Origin: Streptomyces camelliae
GTDB taxonomy: Bacteria; Actinomycetota; Actinomycetes; Streptomycetales; Streptomycetaceae
Length of the DNA stretch: 64,000 bases
NCBI RefSeq assembly: GCF_027625935.1
Contig: NZ_CP115300.1
Coordinates: 4,092,001 to 4,156,000, forward strand
Direction: 5' to 3'
Position 1 is the stretch's first letter. Each line of letters begins with the position of its first letter. The position numbers were made by a program, and so were the translations under genes. Of this stretch, positions 15,990-24,308 are shown piece after piece. Below the pieces are notes generated by a model. That model was not told where the DNA came from, ran no database searches, and was given only the letters and a program-made list of their open reading frames with translations.

Positions 15990-17453
15990 TCAGAACGGGA
16001 AGCCGCTGCGCCCGTGCTGGACCGAGATCCACTTGATCGTGGTGAAGGCCTCCAGCGTGGTCTCGCCGTTCAGACGGCCGATACCGGAGTGCTTCTCGCC
16101 GCCGAACGGCACGAGCGGCTCGTCGTGGACCGTGCCGTCGTTCACGTGGAACATGCCGGTGTCGATCCGCTTGGCGAAGGCGACGCCCCGCTCGATGTCA
16201 CCGGTGTGGACGGCGCCGCTGAGGCCGTACGGGGTGTCGTTGACGACGCGGACCGCCTCCTCCTCGCCGTCGAACGGGATGAGGAAGACGACCGGGCCGA
16301 AGATCTCCTGCTGGAGCAGCGCGGAGTCGGCGGGGAGGCCGGTGAGCACGCTGGGCGCCACCAGGTTGCCCTCCGTGGTGCCCCGCACCAGGGCCGTGGC
16401 GCCCTCGGCGATCGCCTGGTCGACGGCGCCCGACAGGGCGGCCGCCTGCTGGGAGTTGATCACCGGGCCGATGACGGTCTGCGGGTCGCGCGGGTCGCCG
16501 GTCTTCAGGGAGCGGACCTTGGCGACGAACTTCTCGGTGAACTCCTCGGCGACGGAGGCGTCCACGAGGACCCGGTTGGCGGCCATGCAGACCTGCCCCT
16601 GGTGCACGAACCGGCTGAAGACCGCCGCGTCCACCGCGTAGTCGATGTCGGCGTCGTCCAGGACCACCAGCGCGCTGTTGCCGCCCAGTTCGAGCACCGA
16701 GCGCTTGAAGTGCTTGGCGCAGACGGTCGCGACGTGCCGGCCGACCTTGTCGGAGCCGGTGAAGGAGATGACCTTCGGGACCGGGTGCTCGATGAACGCG
16801 TCCCCGATCTCGGCGATGTCGGTGACGACGACGTTGAGCAGGCCGCCGGGCAGCCCGGCCTCCTCGAAGATCTTCGCGATCAGGGTGCCGCCCGCGATCG
16901 GGGTGTTCTGGTGCGGCTTGAGGACGACGGCGTTGCCGAGCGCGAGCGCCGGGGCGACCGACTTGATCGACAGCAGGAAGGGGAAGTTGAAGGGGCTGAT
17001 CACGCCGACGACGCCGACCGGCACCCGGTAGACGCGGTTCTCCTTGCCGTCACCCGGGGAGGGCAGGATCTTGCCCTCGGGGCGCAGCGCGAGGTGGATC
17101 GACTCGCGCAGGAACTCCTTGGCGAGGTGCAGCTCCAAACCGGCCTTCACGCGCGTGCCGCCGAGCTCCGCGATGATCAGGTCGGCTATCTCCTGCTCGC
17201 GGTCCTCTATCAGCCGCAGCGCCCGCTCGAAGACGGCGCGCCGGGTGTAGGGGTTGGTCTCGGCCCACTGCTTCTGGGCGCGGGCGGCGGCCCGGTAGGC
17301 CTGGTCCACCTCGTCGACCGTGGCCACGGTGATCGAGGCCAGCTTCTCGTCGTCGTACGGGTTGAAGTCGATGACGTCCCAGGAGCCGGTGCCCGGACGC
17401 CACTCGCCGTCGATGTACTGCTGGGCCAGGTCGCTGAAGTAGGACGACGCCAT
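15990..17453 (-). CDS. Aldehyde dehydrogenase family protein (benzaldehyde/vanillin-type)
   Basis: NAD(P)-dependent oxidation of an aldehyde to its acid. The 487-residue product has the family landmarks: VVGVISPFNFPFLLSIKSVAPAL in pieces, ISFTGSDKVGRHV, the catalytic Glu in LELGGNSALVV (about 254) and the catalytic Cys in HQGQVCMAANRV (about 288), then QEIFGPVVF and PFGGEKHSGIGRLNG. The overall pattern resembles aromatic aldehyde dehydrogenases, but the substrate cannot be fixed from sequence. ATG 17453 follows GAGGGATCAC. The gene stands alone at its 5' side, and the toxin-antitoxin genes follow on the same strand. Confidence 0.95.
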   Translation of the reverse strand: MASSYFSDLAQQYIDGEWRPGTGSWDVIDFNPYDDEKLASITVATVDEVDQAYRAAARAQKQWAETNPYTRRAVFERALRLIEDREQEIADLIIAELGGTRVKAGLELHLAKEFLRESIHLALRPEGKILPSPGDGKENRVYRVPVGVVGVISPFNFPFLLSIKSVAPALALGNAVVLKPHQNTPIAGGTLIAKIFEEAGLPGGLLNVVVTDIAEIGDAFIEHPVPKVISFTGSDKVGRHVATVCAKHFKRSVLELGGNSALVVLDDADIDYAVDAAVFSRFVHQGQVCMAANRVLVDASVAEEFTEKFVAKVRSLKTGDPRDPQTVIGPVINSQQAAALSGAVDQAIAEGATALVRGTTEGNLVAPSVLTGLPADSALLQQEIFGPVVFLIPFDGEEEAVRVVNDTPYGLSGAVHTGDIERGVAFAKRIDTGMFHVNDGTVHDEPLVPFGGEKHSGIGRLNGETTLEAFTTIKWISVQHGRSGFPF

Positions 17454-17599
17454 GTGATCCCTCAATCGCTAGCGGACACCAGATCTACGCCAGGTCTGAT
17501 CACACGTCATCGTACTTGTGTTTCAAGTGAGTTGAAGGAAACGCCTCAAGAACAAGGGACCTCTCAGGGAAACCCCTTGGCGCAGCCCGGGGAAAACCC

Positions 17600-18460
17600 T
17601 CAGGACAGCTGGAGCAGTCCCCTGAGCAGGTCCCGGCTCTCGTCGGGCCCCGGGCTGTCCTGCTGGAGCTCCTTGAGCGCCTGCTCGTACTGGGCGACGT
17701 CCTCGCGCTTGTCGAGATAGAGGGCGCTGGTCAGCTGCTCCAGGTAGACCACGTCGGACAGGTCGGCGTCGGGGAAGCTGAGGATGGTGAAGGCGCCGCT
17801 CTCGCCGGAGTGCCCGCCGAAGCTGAACGGCATGACCTGGAGGCGTACGTTCGGCCGCTCGGAGACGTCGATGAGGTGCTGGAGCTGGTCGCGCATCACC
17901 TCGCGGTCGCCGTACGGGCGGCGCAGGGCGGCCTCGTCGAGGACGATGTGGAACTCGGGGGCGTCGGCGGCGAACAGATGCCGCTGCCGCTCCAGGCGCA
18001 GGGCGACCCGGCGTTCGACGTCGTCCGGGCTCGCGCCCTTCATGCCGCGCCGGACCACCGCGCGCGCGTACTCCTCGGTCTGCAGCAGGCCGTGGACGAA
18101 CTGCACCTCGTAGACACGGATCAGCGAGGCGGCGCCCTCCAGGCCCACATAGGTGGGGAACCAGCTGGGCAGGACGTCGGTGTAACTGTGCCACCAGCCC
18201 GCCACGTTGGCCTCGCGCGCGAGGGAGAGCAGCGACTGGCGCTCCGCCTCGTCGGTGATGCCGTACAGCGTCAACAGGTCTTCGACGTCCCTGACCTTGA
18301 AGCTCACCCGGCCCAGTTCCATCCGGCTGATCTTCGACTCGGAGGCGCGGATCGAGTATCCCGCCGCCTCGCGCGTGATCCCCCGTGCTTCACGCAGCCG
18401 CCTGAGTTGCGAGCCGAGCAGCATCCGCCGCACCACCGATCCGGGCTCTCCCGCGCTCAC
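17600..18460 (-). CDS. XRE family regulator with DUF5753 (developmental type)
   Basis: A 286-residue DNA-binding protein: an XRE helix-turn-helix at residues 15-70 (LGSQLRRLREARGITREAAGYSIRASESKISRMELG in segments) followed by the DUF5753 domain (AREANVAGWWHSYTDVLPSW, VYEVQFVHGLLQTEEYARAV, MPFSFGGHSGESGAFTILSF). Proteins of this type are abundant in Streptomyces and are usually paired with a DUF397 protein and a small anti-sigma-like ATPase, as here. WhiJ and related members affect development. GTG 18460 has GGGGAGG nine bases upstream; a TTG at 18478 is less likely. It is divergent from the ATPase gene. Confidence 0.92.
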   Translation of the reverse strand: MSAGEPGSVVRRMLLGSQLRRLREARGITREAAGYSIRASESKISRMELGRVSFKVRDVEDLLTLYGITDEAERQSLLSLAREANVAGWWHSYTDVLPSWFPTYVGLEGAASLIRVYEVQFVHGLLQTEEYARAVVRRGMKGASPDDVERRVALRLERQRHLFAADAPEFHIVLDEAALRRPYGDREVMRDQLQHLIDVSERPNVRLQVMPFSFGGHSGESGAFTILSFPDADLSDVVYLEQLTSALYLDKREDVAQYEQALKELQQDSPGPDESRDLLRGLLQLS

Positions 18461-18666
18461 GTTCGCCAGCCTCCCCAACGGTCTTCAGGGCCCGCAGTCT
18501 GCCACTAAAACGCTTCGCGCAGTACTCATCCGGTTACGGAAACGGAAAGAGCTCGGCCGTTTCTGGCTGGTCGACACCGGGAAGAGGTCAGGACCACTGG
18601 CGCCGAACGGCTTGAAGATGGCAGAAAAAATGGCCAAGAAGCGGTACGGGCAGTGCCATTTCGGTC

Positions 18667-18698
18667 GCGTGCACGTGCATCTGCCCTTGCATCTGCTC
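18667..18698 (+). promoter_or_regulatory. Operator-like element upstream of the ATPase gene
   Basis: GCGTGCACGTGCATCTGC followed by CCTTGCATCTGCTC lies 72 bases before the ATPase start. A near-identical element in the same relative orientation lies upstream of the DUF397 gene at 19765-19796. The core GTGCAC palindrome and spaced TGC triplets suit a helix-turn-helix dimer. It is likely bound by the adjacent XRE protein or a relative. Confidence 0.6.
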
Positions 18699-18769
18699 TG
18701 CGCATCCGAAACCATGGTGCCGCGCCACCGCTGCATCGCAACGACCGCGAATTCCCGGGAGTGCCTCGC

Positions 18770-19309
18770 ATGGGAACGAATGGATCGACCATGCTCAAGC
18801 CGTTACGGCAGGGCCTTCCGCCGCTGGATCCCGCGGCCGTGTCCGATGCCGCCTCGTGCGCCCTGCCCGCCCGCTACGAAGCGGTGCGCGAGGCGCGCCG
18901 CTTCACCCGCGCCACCCTCGGCCAGTGGGACGTGGGCGACCGCTTCGACGACATATGTCTGGTCGTCTCCGAACTCGTCACCAACGCCCTGCGCCACGCG
19001 GTGCCGGCCGGCCCGGGATGCCCGGAACACGGAACATCCGCGGCGGGAGCCGCGCCGCACGGCACTCCCGCGCACGGGGCCGCCGTACGGCTGCACCTGA
19101 TGCGCTGGTCCGAGCGGCTGGTGTGCGCGGTGCGCGACCCGAGCCACGAGACCCCGGCCCCGCGCGAGTCGGACGACTTCTCGGCCGAGTCCGGGCGCGG
19201 TCTGTTCCTCGTCGACTCGTTCGCCGACAGCTGGGGCTGGCACCCGCTCGCGGGCACCCTCGACGGCAAGGTCGTCTGGGCGATGTTCCGGCTCCGGACG
19301 GCGGGCTGA
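18770..19309 (+). CDS. ATP-binding anti-sigma-like kinase (HATPase, RsbW/AbaA type)
   Basis: A 179-residue protein with a GHKL ATPase fold: DDICLVVSELVTNALRHAV (N-box), LVCAVRDPS and SAESGRGLFLVDSFADSWGW (G-box), ending WAMFRLR. These Streptomyces proteins resemble anti-sigma kinases without a linked sigma factor and commonly accompany XRE/DUF5753 and DUF397 genes in development or antibiotic control. A glycine/alanine-rich insertion lies between the N-box and the next strand. ATG 18770 follows GGGAG; ATG 18791 (MLKPLRQG) is an alternative. No kinase target is visible in the window. Confidence 0.88.
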   Translation: MGTNGSTMLKPLRQGLPPLDPAAVSDAASCALPARYEAVREARRFTRATLGQWDVGDRFDDICLVVSELVTNALRHAVPAGPGCPEHGTSAAGAAPHGTPAHGAAVRLHLMRWSERLVCAVRDPSHETPAPRESDDFSAESGRGLFLVDSFADSWGWHPLAGTLDGKVVWAMFRLRTAG

Positions 19310-19412
19310 CACGGTACGGCACCGACGGACGCGCGCACTCTACGCGCGTTGCTCCGTCGTGCACGCCCGCCCCGACATCGTTGCCACAGGGTCGGGCTGC
19401 GGCATCCTCGCG

Positions 19413-19685
19413 TCAGCTCACGATCAGGTGGTCGAACTCGCCGTCCTTGACGCCGAGGAGCATGGCCTCGATCTCCGCGCGCGTATAGACGAGCGCGGGC
19501 CCGTCCGGGAAGCGCGAGTTGCGTACGGCGACGTCGCCGCCCGGCAGCCGGGCGAACTCCACGCAGGATCCCTGCGAGTTGCTGTGCCTGCTCTTCTGCC
19601 AGGCCACCTTGCCCTCCAGCTGCGTGGCAGCCATGCCGTTGTACACGTCGTACCCCCCGTACACGCCGTCAACGTCGCGGTCCAC
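19413..19685 (-). CDS. DUF397 domain protein
   Basis: A 90-residue protein whose core, WQKSRHSNSQGSCVEFARL then GGDVAVRNSRFPDG and LVYTRAEIEAMLLGVKDGEF, is the DUF397 domain. DUF397 proteins partner with XRE/DUF5753 regulators, probably as antitoxin-like or signalling partners; their biochemistry is not settled. GTG 19685 is six bases after GGGGAG. Its upstream region shares a 32-base element with that of the neighbouring ATPase gene, supporting co-regulation of the trio. Confidence 0.93.
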   Translation of the reverse strand: MDRDVDGVYGGYDVYNGMAATQLEGKVAWQKSRHSNSQGSCVEFARLPGGDVAVRNSRFPDGPALVYTRAEIEAMLLGVKDGEFDHLIVS

Positions 19686-19764
19686 AGGTCGCTCCCCGGT
19701 GGTGCACTGGCTGGTGTGGCCATAGATGCTGTAGTCAACTGACCCGGATCATAACCTTGTTCAC

Positions 19765-19796
19765 GTGCAGATGCGTGAGCAAATGCACGTGCACGC
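19765..19796 (-). promoter_or_regulatory. Operator-like element upstream of the DUF397 gene
   Basis: Read leftward it is GCGTGCACGTGCATTTGC followed by TCACGCATCTGCAC. Seventeen of the first 18 bases match the element at 18667-18684, and GCATCTGC recurs at the same offset. It lies 80 bases upstream of the DUF397 start. Confidence 0.6.
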
Positions 19797-19864
19797 GGGG
19801 TGTTCCCCCGGTTACAGCTTTGACGTTCGCTTTACCGTCGGAGAGCGTGGGCGAGACGCCTGCG

Positions 19865-20341
19865 TCAGGGAAGCTGTTCCAGCGTCTGCCCCAGAGCAGG
19901 CAGGACATGCCCCCGCCAACCCCCACCCATGATCTTCCGCGCCATCAGCTGAGCCGGGTCGTCCGGATCGAATCCCTCGTGCACAAGGAACAGACGCGTT
20001 CCGCGCCCTTCCTGTTCCAGGGTCCAGGTGATCGTCCAGTCGGCGGGATTGGCGGGATCGGCATCCGCCCAGCGGACGGACAGCGTCCGCTCGGTGTCGT
20101 ACGCCAGCACCTCCACCTCGACGACCCCGGAGAAGTTGGCGTTGGGACGCGGGACGGAGGTCATCCGGTACCGATGCCCGACCTCCAGCCGGAAGCCCTC
20201 GGCCCCGGGCATCTGCCACCGGGCGAGCAGCTCGGGGTCGGTCAGTGCGCGCCAGACCTTGGCGGGCGGGTGCGGGAAGAACTGGTCGACGCGGACGGTG
20301 GTCAGGTCGTCGGCGTCGTCACTGTGGGGTTCGGTGCTCAT
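19865..20341 (-). CDS. SRPBCC/AHSA1 family protein
   Basis: A 158-residue START-like (Bet v 1 fold) protein: VDQFFPHPPAKVWRALTDPELLARW, GFRLEVGHRYRM, ERTLSVRW and TWTLEQEGRGTRLFLVHEGFD are typical of AHSA1/YndB-type domains that bind hydrophobic ligands. It overlaps the ArsR gene by four bases (ATGA), and the VOC gene precedes both, so the three form an operon. ArsR plus AHSA1 pairs are widespread and often linked to small-molecule or redox stress; the ligand is unknown. Confidence 0.9.
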   Translation of the reverse strand: MSTEPHSDDADDLTTVRVDQFFPHPPAKVWRALTDPELLARWQMPGAEGFRLEVGHRYRMTSVPRPNANFSGVVEVEVLAYDTERTLSVRWADADPANPADWTITWTLEQEGRGTRLFLVHEGFDPDDPAQLMARKIMGGGWRGHVLPALGQTLEQLP

Positions 20342-20685
20342 GGCTGGTCATCGTCGGGCATGCGGTCGAGCAGATCGCCGAGCCCTCGCAACTGCTCGCG
20401 CCAGAACCGCTCGTACGGATGGAGCCAGTCCTGCACCTCGGCGAGCGGGGCGGCCTGGAGGCGGTAGATGCGCTGCCGCCCGGAGCGCTGCTCGGAGACG
20501 AGGCCGGCCTCCCGGAGCACCTTGAGGTGTTCCGAGAGGCTCGGGCGGCGCATGTCGAAGTGGTCGGCGAGGGCCTGGACCGGCTGGGGCCCGCGCTCGC
20601 GCAACAGCCGCAGCACCTCGCGGCGGGTGGCGTTGGCGAGCGCGGCGAAGACGCGGTCCTCTGCGGCCGTACCGGTCCCGTTCAT
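20338..20685 (-). CDS. ArsR-type winged-helix repressor
   Basis: A 115-residue regulator with one winged helix: VFAALANATRREVLRLLRE, then PVQALADHFDMRRPSLSEHLKVLREAGLVSEQRSGRQRIYRL in continuous segments, and a C-terminal WLHPYERFWREQL helix. No ArsR metal-binding Cys pair is present, so it belongs to the AHSA1-linked branch that senses something other than metals. It overlaps the downstream SRPBCC gene by four bases and follows the VOC gene by seven. The twin repeat upstream of the VOC gene is the likely operator. Confidence 0.92.
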   Translation of the reverse strand: MNGTGTAAEDRVFAALANATRREVLRLLRERGPQPVQALADHFDMRRPSLSEHLKVLREAGLVSEQRSGRQRIYRLQAAPLAEVQDWLHPYERFWREQLRGLGDLLDRMPDDDQP

Positions 20686-20692
20686 CGCGTGG

Positions 20693-21097
20693 TCAGAAGC
20701 CTTCCTTCTCCGTCAGCAGCATCAGACCGTTGCCGTCGGGGTCCGTGAAGGAGGCCATGCGGCCCCAGGGCAGTTCGTCCGGGCCCTGCACAGGGATCCC
20801 TGCCGCGGTGAGCCGGGCACAGTCCGCGTCGACGTCGGTCGTGACCAACATGATCCCCCGCGCGGAGCCGGGCTCGGCACCTCCTTTCCGGGGGACACCC
20901 CCGGACCCCCAGCCCATCCCCGGCCCGGCGAGCGTGAAGACGGTCTGGGCCCCTTCGGGTGCGACCTGGAGCCAGCGTCCCGGCGGCACCTGGAGATCGG
21001 CGGTGACCTCGAAGCCGAGGACGTCACGGTAGAAGCGCAGGGCCCGGTCCGGGTCGGCGACGGGAATCGTGACGAAAGAAGCGTGCGTGATGTTCAT
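20693..21097 (-). CDS. VOC family (glyoxalase/bleomycin-resistance fold) protein
   Basis: A 134-residue protein with paired beta-alpha-beta-beta-beta modules: ASFVTIPVADPDRALRFYRDVLGFEV and, in the second half, GIMLVTTDVDADCARLTAAGIPV then SFTDPDGNGLMLL. Members include lyases, dioxygenases and drug-binding proteins. The specific role is not readable. Start ATG 21097 has no clear ribosome site and lies 11 bases from a large inverted repeat, so it may be read from a very short leader. It is the first gene of the VOC-ArsR-SRPBCC operon. Confidence 0.88.
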   Translation of the reverse strand: MNITHASFVTIPVADPDRALRFYRDVLGFEVTADLQVPPGRWLQVAPEGAQTVFTLAGPGMGWGSGGVPRKGGAEPGSARGIMLVTTDVDADCARLTAAGIPVQGPDELPWGRMASFTDPDGNGLMLLTEKEGF

Positions 21098-21107
21098 GAG
21101 CACGAAG

Positions 21108-21156
21108 ATAGGTAGGCATTTCCCTACCAGTCAAGCGTAGAGAAATGCCTACCTAT
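21108..21156. promoter_or_regulatory. Twin palindromic operator of the VOC-ArsR operon
   Basis: ATAGGTAGGCATTTC (21108-21122) and its exact complement GAAATGCCTACCTAT (21142-21156) are 19 bases apart. Each half is part of a smaller site of the form GTAGRGAAATGCCTAC, once on each strand. That is two ArsR-dimer-sized sites in opposite orientation just before the first gene of the operon. Confidence 0.75.
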
Positions 21157-21776
21157 AGCGGGTGACCAGTGTCACCGCGGCTGTCGCCTCCGGCGGCCGA
21201 GCGGCTCGCCGCACAGCGCGAGCTGCCGGTGTCGTATGTGAGTGTGTGGATCGAATACGTGACCTTTCCGCAGGTCTGTCGTTGATCGGATGACAGCATC
21301 ACGGGTGGGGGAAGGGGGGCCGGTGAGCAGGAGACTGCCGCTCGGCGGAGGCGTGACTGCCGTACCGCCTGTGCCCGTGGTCTGCTGCGGACGGGCCAGG
21401 CCCCGCGGTCCGGCTGGCCAGCGTCTGGAGGGACACGCAGCACTGGAGGGACACGCAGCAACGGACCGGATGCGGCTGCCCCGCGCAGCCCACCGGCACC
21501 AGGGCGTGACCACGATCAGCACACCCCCATCGGCCACCGGCCACGCGGAGCAGCACTGGGCGCGGGATTCCACCTCCACGCTCATGCCACCCCGCCCAGA
21601 TGGGCGGAACCCACGCCGGACCCTACGGTCCACATGGGATCACTTGGCTGATCAGAGACGCTCACAACGGATTCCTGCCTCGAGGCGAAATTCCTCTTGG
21701 CGACGGCTGGTAGTTTGCTGCGGGCCGGTCCGTACGGGGCGGTCGGCCGCTACCGCCTGAGCTTGGGAGCTTTCCG
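21157..21776. other. 620-bp region without a convincing gene; contains an 18-base tandem duplication
   Basis: Open frames exist on both strands, but their translations are compositionally poor (Arg/Pro/Ser-rich) and match no family I know. The one clear structure is CTGGAGGGACACGCAGCA repeated exactly twice in tandem (21425-21442 and 21443-21460). The right end should hold the promoter of the lipoprotein gene at 21777. Confidence 0.6.
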
Positions 21777-22289
21777 GTGACTTCTGCGACTGCAAGCGTT
21801 GCGACTGCAAGGGTGCGGACCGCCGCCGTGGCCGTCGGTGTGGTGGGCGCGCTCGCCGCGCTGACCGCGTGCAGCGGGGGCGGCAGCGACAAGACCGCCG
21901 CCAAGACCACGCCCAGCGCGACCAGGCCTGCCACCTCGGCCTCGGGCTCCGCAACGCCGTCCGGCGCGTCCGGCAAGCTCCAGGGCAGCTGGCTCACCAC
22001 GAGCGGCGGCAAGATCGTGGCCCTGGTGATCAGCGGCAAGAAGGCCGGGCTCTTCGTCACCGGCGAGAAGGTGTGGTGCCAGGGCGTCGCGCGCGTGGAG
22101 ACGGGGATGCAGATGATCCACCTGACCTGCCCCGGCGGCAACAAGGAGCGGGTCACCGGCATGGTCGATTCGGTCGACGCCAAGTCCCTGAAGGTGACCT
22201 GGTCGGGCAAGACCGGGCAGGAGACGTACAGCAGGGCGGACGGCGGCACGCTGCCGTCGGCGCGGCCGACTCACCTCAAGAAGAAGTGA
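21777..22289 (+). CDS. Putative lipoprotein of unknown function
   Basis: A 170-residue secreted protein. Residues 1-33 form a lipoprotein signal: basic start, hydrophobic core VAVGVVGALAAL and lipobox LTAC at Cys 33. A Gly/Ser/Thr/Ala-rich linker follows to about residue 66. The remaining domain (GSWLTTSGGKIVALVISGKKAGLF, WCQGVARVETGMQMIHLTC, VTGMVDSVDAKSLKVTW) looks like a small beta-barrel with two Cys that could form a disulphide. GTG 21777 follows GGGAG by eight bases. I do not recognise a named family. Confidence 0.85.
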   Translation: MTSATASVATARVRTAAVAVGVVGALAALTACSGGGSDKTAAKTTPSATRPATSASGSATPSGASGKLQGSWLTTSGGKIVALVISGKKAGLFVTGEKVWCQGVARVETGMQMIHLTCPGGNKERVTGMVDSVDAKSLKVTWSGKTGQETYSRADGGTLPSARPTHLKKK

Positions 22290-22322
22290 CGTCCGTCACG
22301 ACGGTGAAGCCGGCGCGGTGAG

Positions 22323-22347
22323 CCGGCCGGGGTGGCGCGCCGGCCGG
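22323..22347 (+). terminator. Possible hairpin after the lipoprotein gene
   Basis: CCGGCCGG occurs twice with a nine-base gap, giving an 8-bp stem 33 bases beyond the stop. Each copy is self-complementary and there is no U-run, so this is only a weak terminator candidate. Confidence 0.4.
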
Positions 22348-22492
22348 TCCCTTGACGTCCGAGTCAGCCGTGGCGTCGCCCTTGGCCGCTCGGCCCACCT
22401 GAAGCGGTGATTCCGGGAGGGGTGGGCGAACGGAGCCGCCGCGCAGGCGCCATGATGCAGGGACACCGTCACGACCTCGATGGGACCTGCTC

Positions 22493-23014
22493 ATGCGCGC
22501 CATTCCGCTCACCGTCACCGCCCTCGCCGCCGCCCTGCTGCTGACCGCTTGCAACGGCGGCGGGAGCGGGAGCAAGAAGAGCGGGGGCGGCAACAGCGGT
22601 TCGGCCTGCGAGATCGGCAAGGTCTCCGTGCAGATCGGGTCGGCGAGCGTGGCTCCGGGCGCCGGTGACACGGGCGAGATTCCTGTGAGCCTCACCAACC
22701 AGAGCGCCCCCTGCACCCTGGACGACTTCGCCGGCGTGGTGCTCGGCGCCGGCGGCACCGAGGCCAAGGTGCCCGTCCTCAAGGGCGCCCAGGCCCAGAA
22801 GCTGAAGCTCAACAAGGGCGACTCGGCGAGCTTCACCATCGCCTACGTGCGCGGCAAGGCGGGCGACAAGACCAGCCTCGACGCGAAGACCGTGAAGATC
22901 ACCCTGCCCGGCACCACGGCCTCCCGCAGCTTCCCCTGGTCGTACGGACCCGTCGCACTCCAGGGCAGCGGCCCGAACGCCTCGGTGAGCGCCTTCCAGC
23001 AGGTCGGCGACTGA
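22493..23014 (+). CDS. DUF4232-type lipoprotein
   Basis: A 173-residue secreted lipoprotein: signal RAIPLTVTALAAALLLTAC with lipobox Cys near residue 20, a Gly/Ser/Lys linker, then a DUF4232-like beta-sandwich beginning CEIGKVSVQIGSASVAPGAGDTGEIPVSLTN in segments, with a second Cys at APCTLDDF and the closing strands VKITLPGTT. DUF4232 proteins are common Streptomyces surface lipoproteins of unknown role. ATG 22493. It follows another lipoprotein gene on the same strand after 203 bases, so the two may be separately transcribed. Confidence 0.88.
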   Translation: MRAIPLTVTALAAALLLTACNGGGSGSKKSGGGNSGSACEIGKVSVQIGSASVAPGAGDTGEIPVSLTNQSAPCTLDDFAGVVLGAGGTEAKVPVLKGAQAQKLKLNKGDSASFTIAYVRGKAGDKTSLDAKTVKITLPGTTASRSFPWSYGPVALQGSGPNASVSAFQQVGD

Positions 23015-23020
23015 CGCCGC

Positions 23021-24127
23021 TCACTCAAGCCGGGGGCGGGATCTGACCTGTGCCTGGTCCGCCGCTCGCGCGCCTTCCGTCCACCCGGCCGCGTCGCTCA
23101 CCCCGCGCAGCCGGGTGGTGGTCGTCTCGGGGAACATGCGCTCCAGGCGGTGGGTGACGGCGGTCTCCCTGGTGGCCAGGACCGGCAGCAGATCCTGGCT
23201 GACCTGCGTCTCGGCGGCGGCCGCGAGCCGGTCACCGACCCGGTGGGCGTAGGCCGCGAGGAACGACTGCCGGAAGGTCTTGGTCCGCTTGCGGCCGCCC
23301 GCCCGCTGCGCCGCCTCGGCCTTGGTCATCGCGTGCGTGGCCTGCACGAGCAGCGAGGTGTAGAGCAGCTCGACCGCCTCCAGGTCCGCCTCGAAGCCGA
23401 CGACCGTGGAGAAGCCCAGCGGTTCGTTCCACACCGCGCGGCAGTGGTTCGCGCCCGCCACCGCGTCCAGCAGGACCGCCTTGGCCTGCTCGTACGGCGG
23501 CTCGACCCCGATCCGGCAGGCCCCGGGCGCGTCCGGGGCGGGCGCCTCGGCGGCCAGCAGCGCCTCGTCGACGCTGTGCCGGGCCATCAGCTCCTGCGCC
23601 TTGGCGCTGAGCGCCTCCGCCTCCTCCGGATACCCGGTCGCCTCGGCCTTGGCGAGCAGCGCGCGGATCCGGGCGAGCATCCGGGAGGTGCCTGGGCCGG
23701 CCGCACGGCGGGGCTCCTCCAGCGGCTCCAGGGCGGGCAGGCGCAGCAGCAGGCGGTACAGCTCCAGCGCGGTCGTGGCCCGCGCGAAGCGGTCGGCCTC
23801 GCGCGCGGGGCCTTCGGGCAGCTCAGCCAGCTGGGCGGCCCAGCGGCGCCCGCGCGGGCGGTCCCGCCCGGACTGCGCCCGGATCAGCTCGGCGGCCAGG
23901 CGTACGTGCCCGTCCTCCAGCTCGCGCCGCACCAGCCGTACGACATCGGCGGGCTGCCAGCCGCGCTGCCAGGCCGCCGCGACGAACTCCTCGCCGCGCC
24001 GCGCGAGTTCGGCCTCGGCGGCGGGGTCGGCGGCGAGCAGGGAGGCGCCCGTGTCGAGGCCGGTGTCGGTGTCGTCGTACAGCGCGGCCCGGAAGGCCCG
24101 CTCGACGGTGCTGGCAGTGCTGGTCAC
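23021..24127 (-). CDS. DUF2786 domain protein
   Basis: A 368-residue cytosolic protein. The DUF2786 motif is in the centre: RMLARIRALLAKAEATGYPEEAEALSAKAQELMARHSVDEALL in segments, followed by a domain with ANHCRAVW and GFEADLEAVELLYTSLLVQATHAM. DUF2786 appears in phage and bacterial proteins, some linked to toxin-like or DNA-associated functions, but no activity is established. The N-terminal half is helical and rich in Ala/Arg. I chose GTG 24127 (VTSTASTVERAF) by comparison with related proteins; the frame is open to 24214. Convergent with the DUF4232 gene, with six bases between stops. Confidence 0.85.
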   Translation of the reverse strand: MTSTASTVERAFRAALYDDTDTGLDTGASLLAADPAAEAELARRGEEFVAAAWQRGWQPADVVRLVRRELEDGHVRLAAELIRAQSGRDRPRGRRWAAQLAELPEGPAREADRFARATTALELYRLLLRLPALEPLEEPRRAAGPGTSRMLARIRALLAKAEATGYPEEAEALSAKAQELMARHSVDEALLAAEAPAPDAPGACRIGVEPPYEQAKAVLLDAVAGANHCRAVWNEPLGFSTVVGFEADLEAVELLYTSLLVQATHAMTKAEAAQRAGGRKRTKTFRQSFLAAYAHRVGDRLAAAAETQVSQDLLPVLATRETAVTHRLERMFPETTTTRLRGVSDAAGWTEGARAADQAQVRSRPRLE

Positions 24128-24308
24128 GCCATCGATCGTGCCATGCGCCACCGACAGCACGCCGAGCGCCGTCCACAGCCTGTGGACAACCGTCCGGGAG
24201 CGGGCCGCCCCCACGCGCCGGCGGGACCACGGTAGTGGGCGGGATTGTCCGGGTTCGGGAGGAGGACTGCGGAGTGATCCCCTCAGCCGTGCGCCGCCCG
24301 GTGCCGCG

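Noticed and set aside
21172..21760. Overlapping frames on both strands of the 21.2-21.8 kb gap as a gene
   Set aside because: Neither translation shows a domain, a signal peptide or a ribosome site; only the short tandem duplication is notable.
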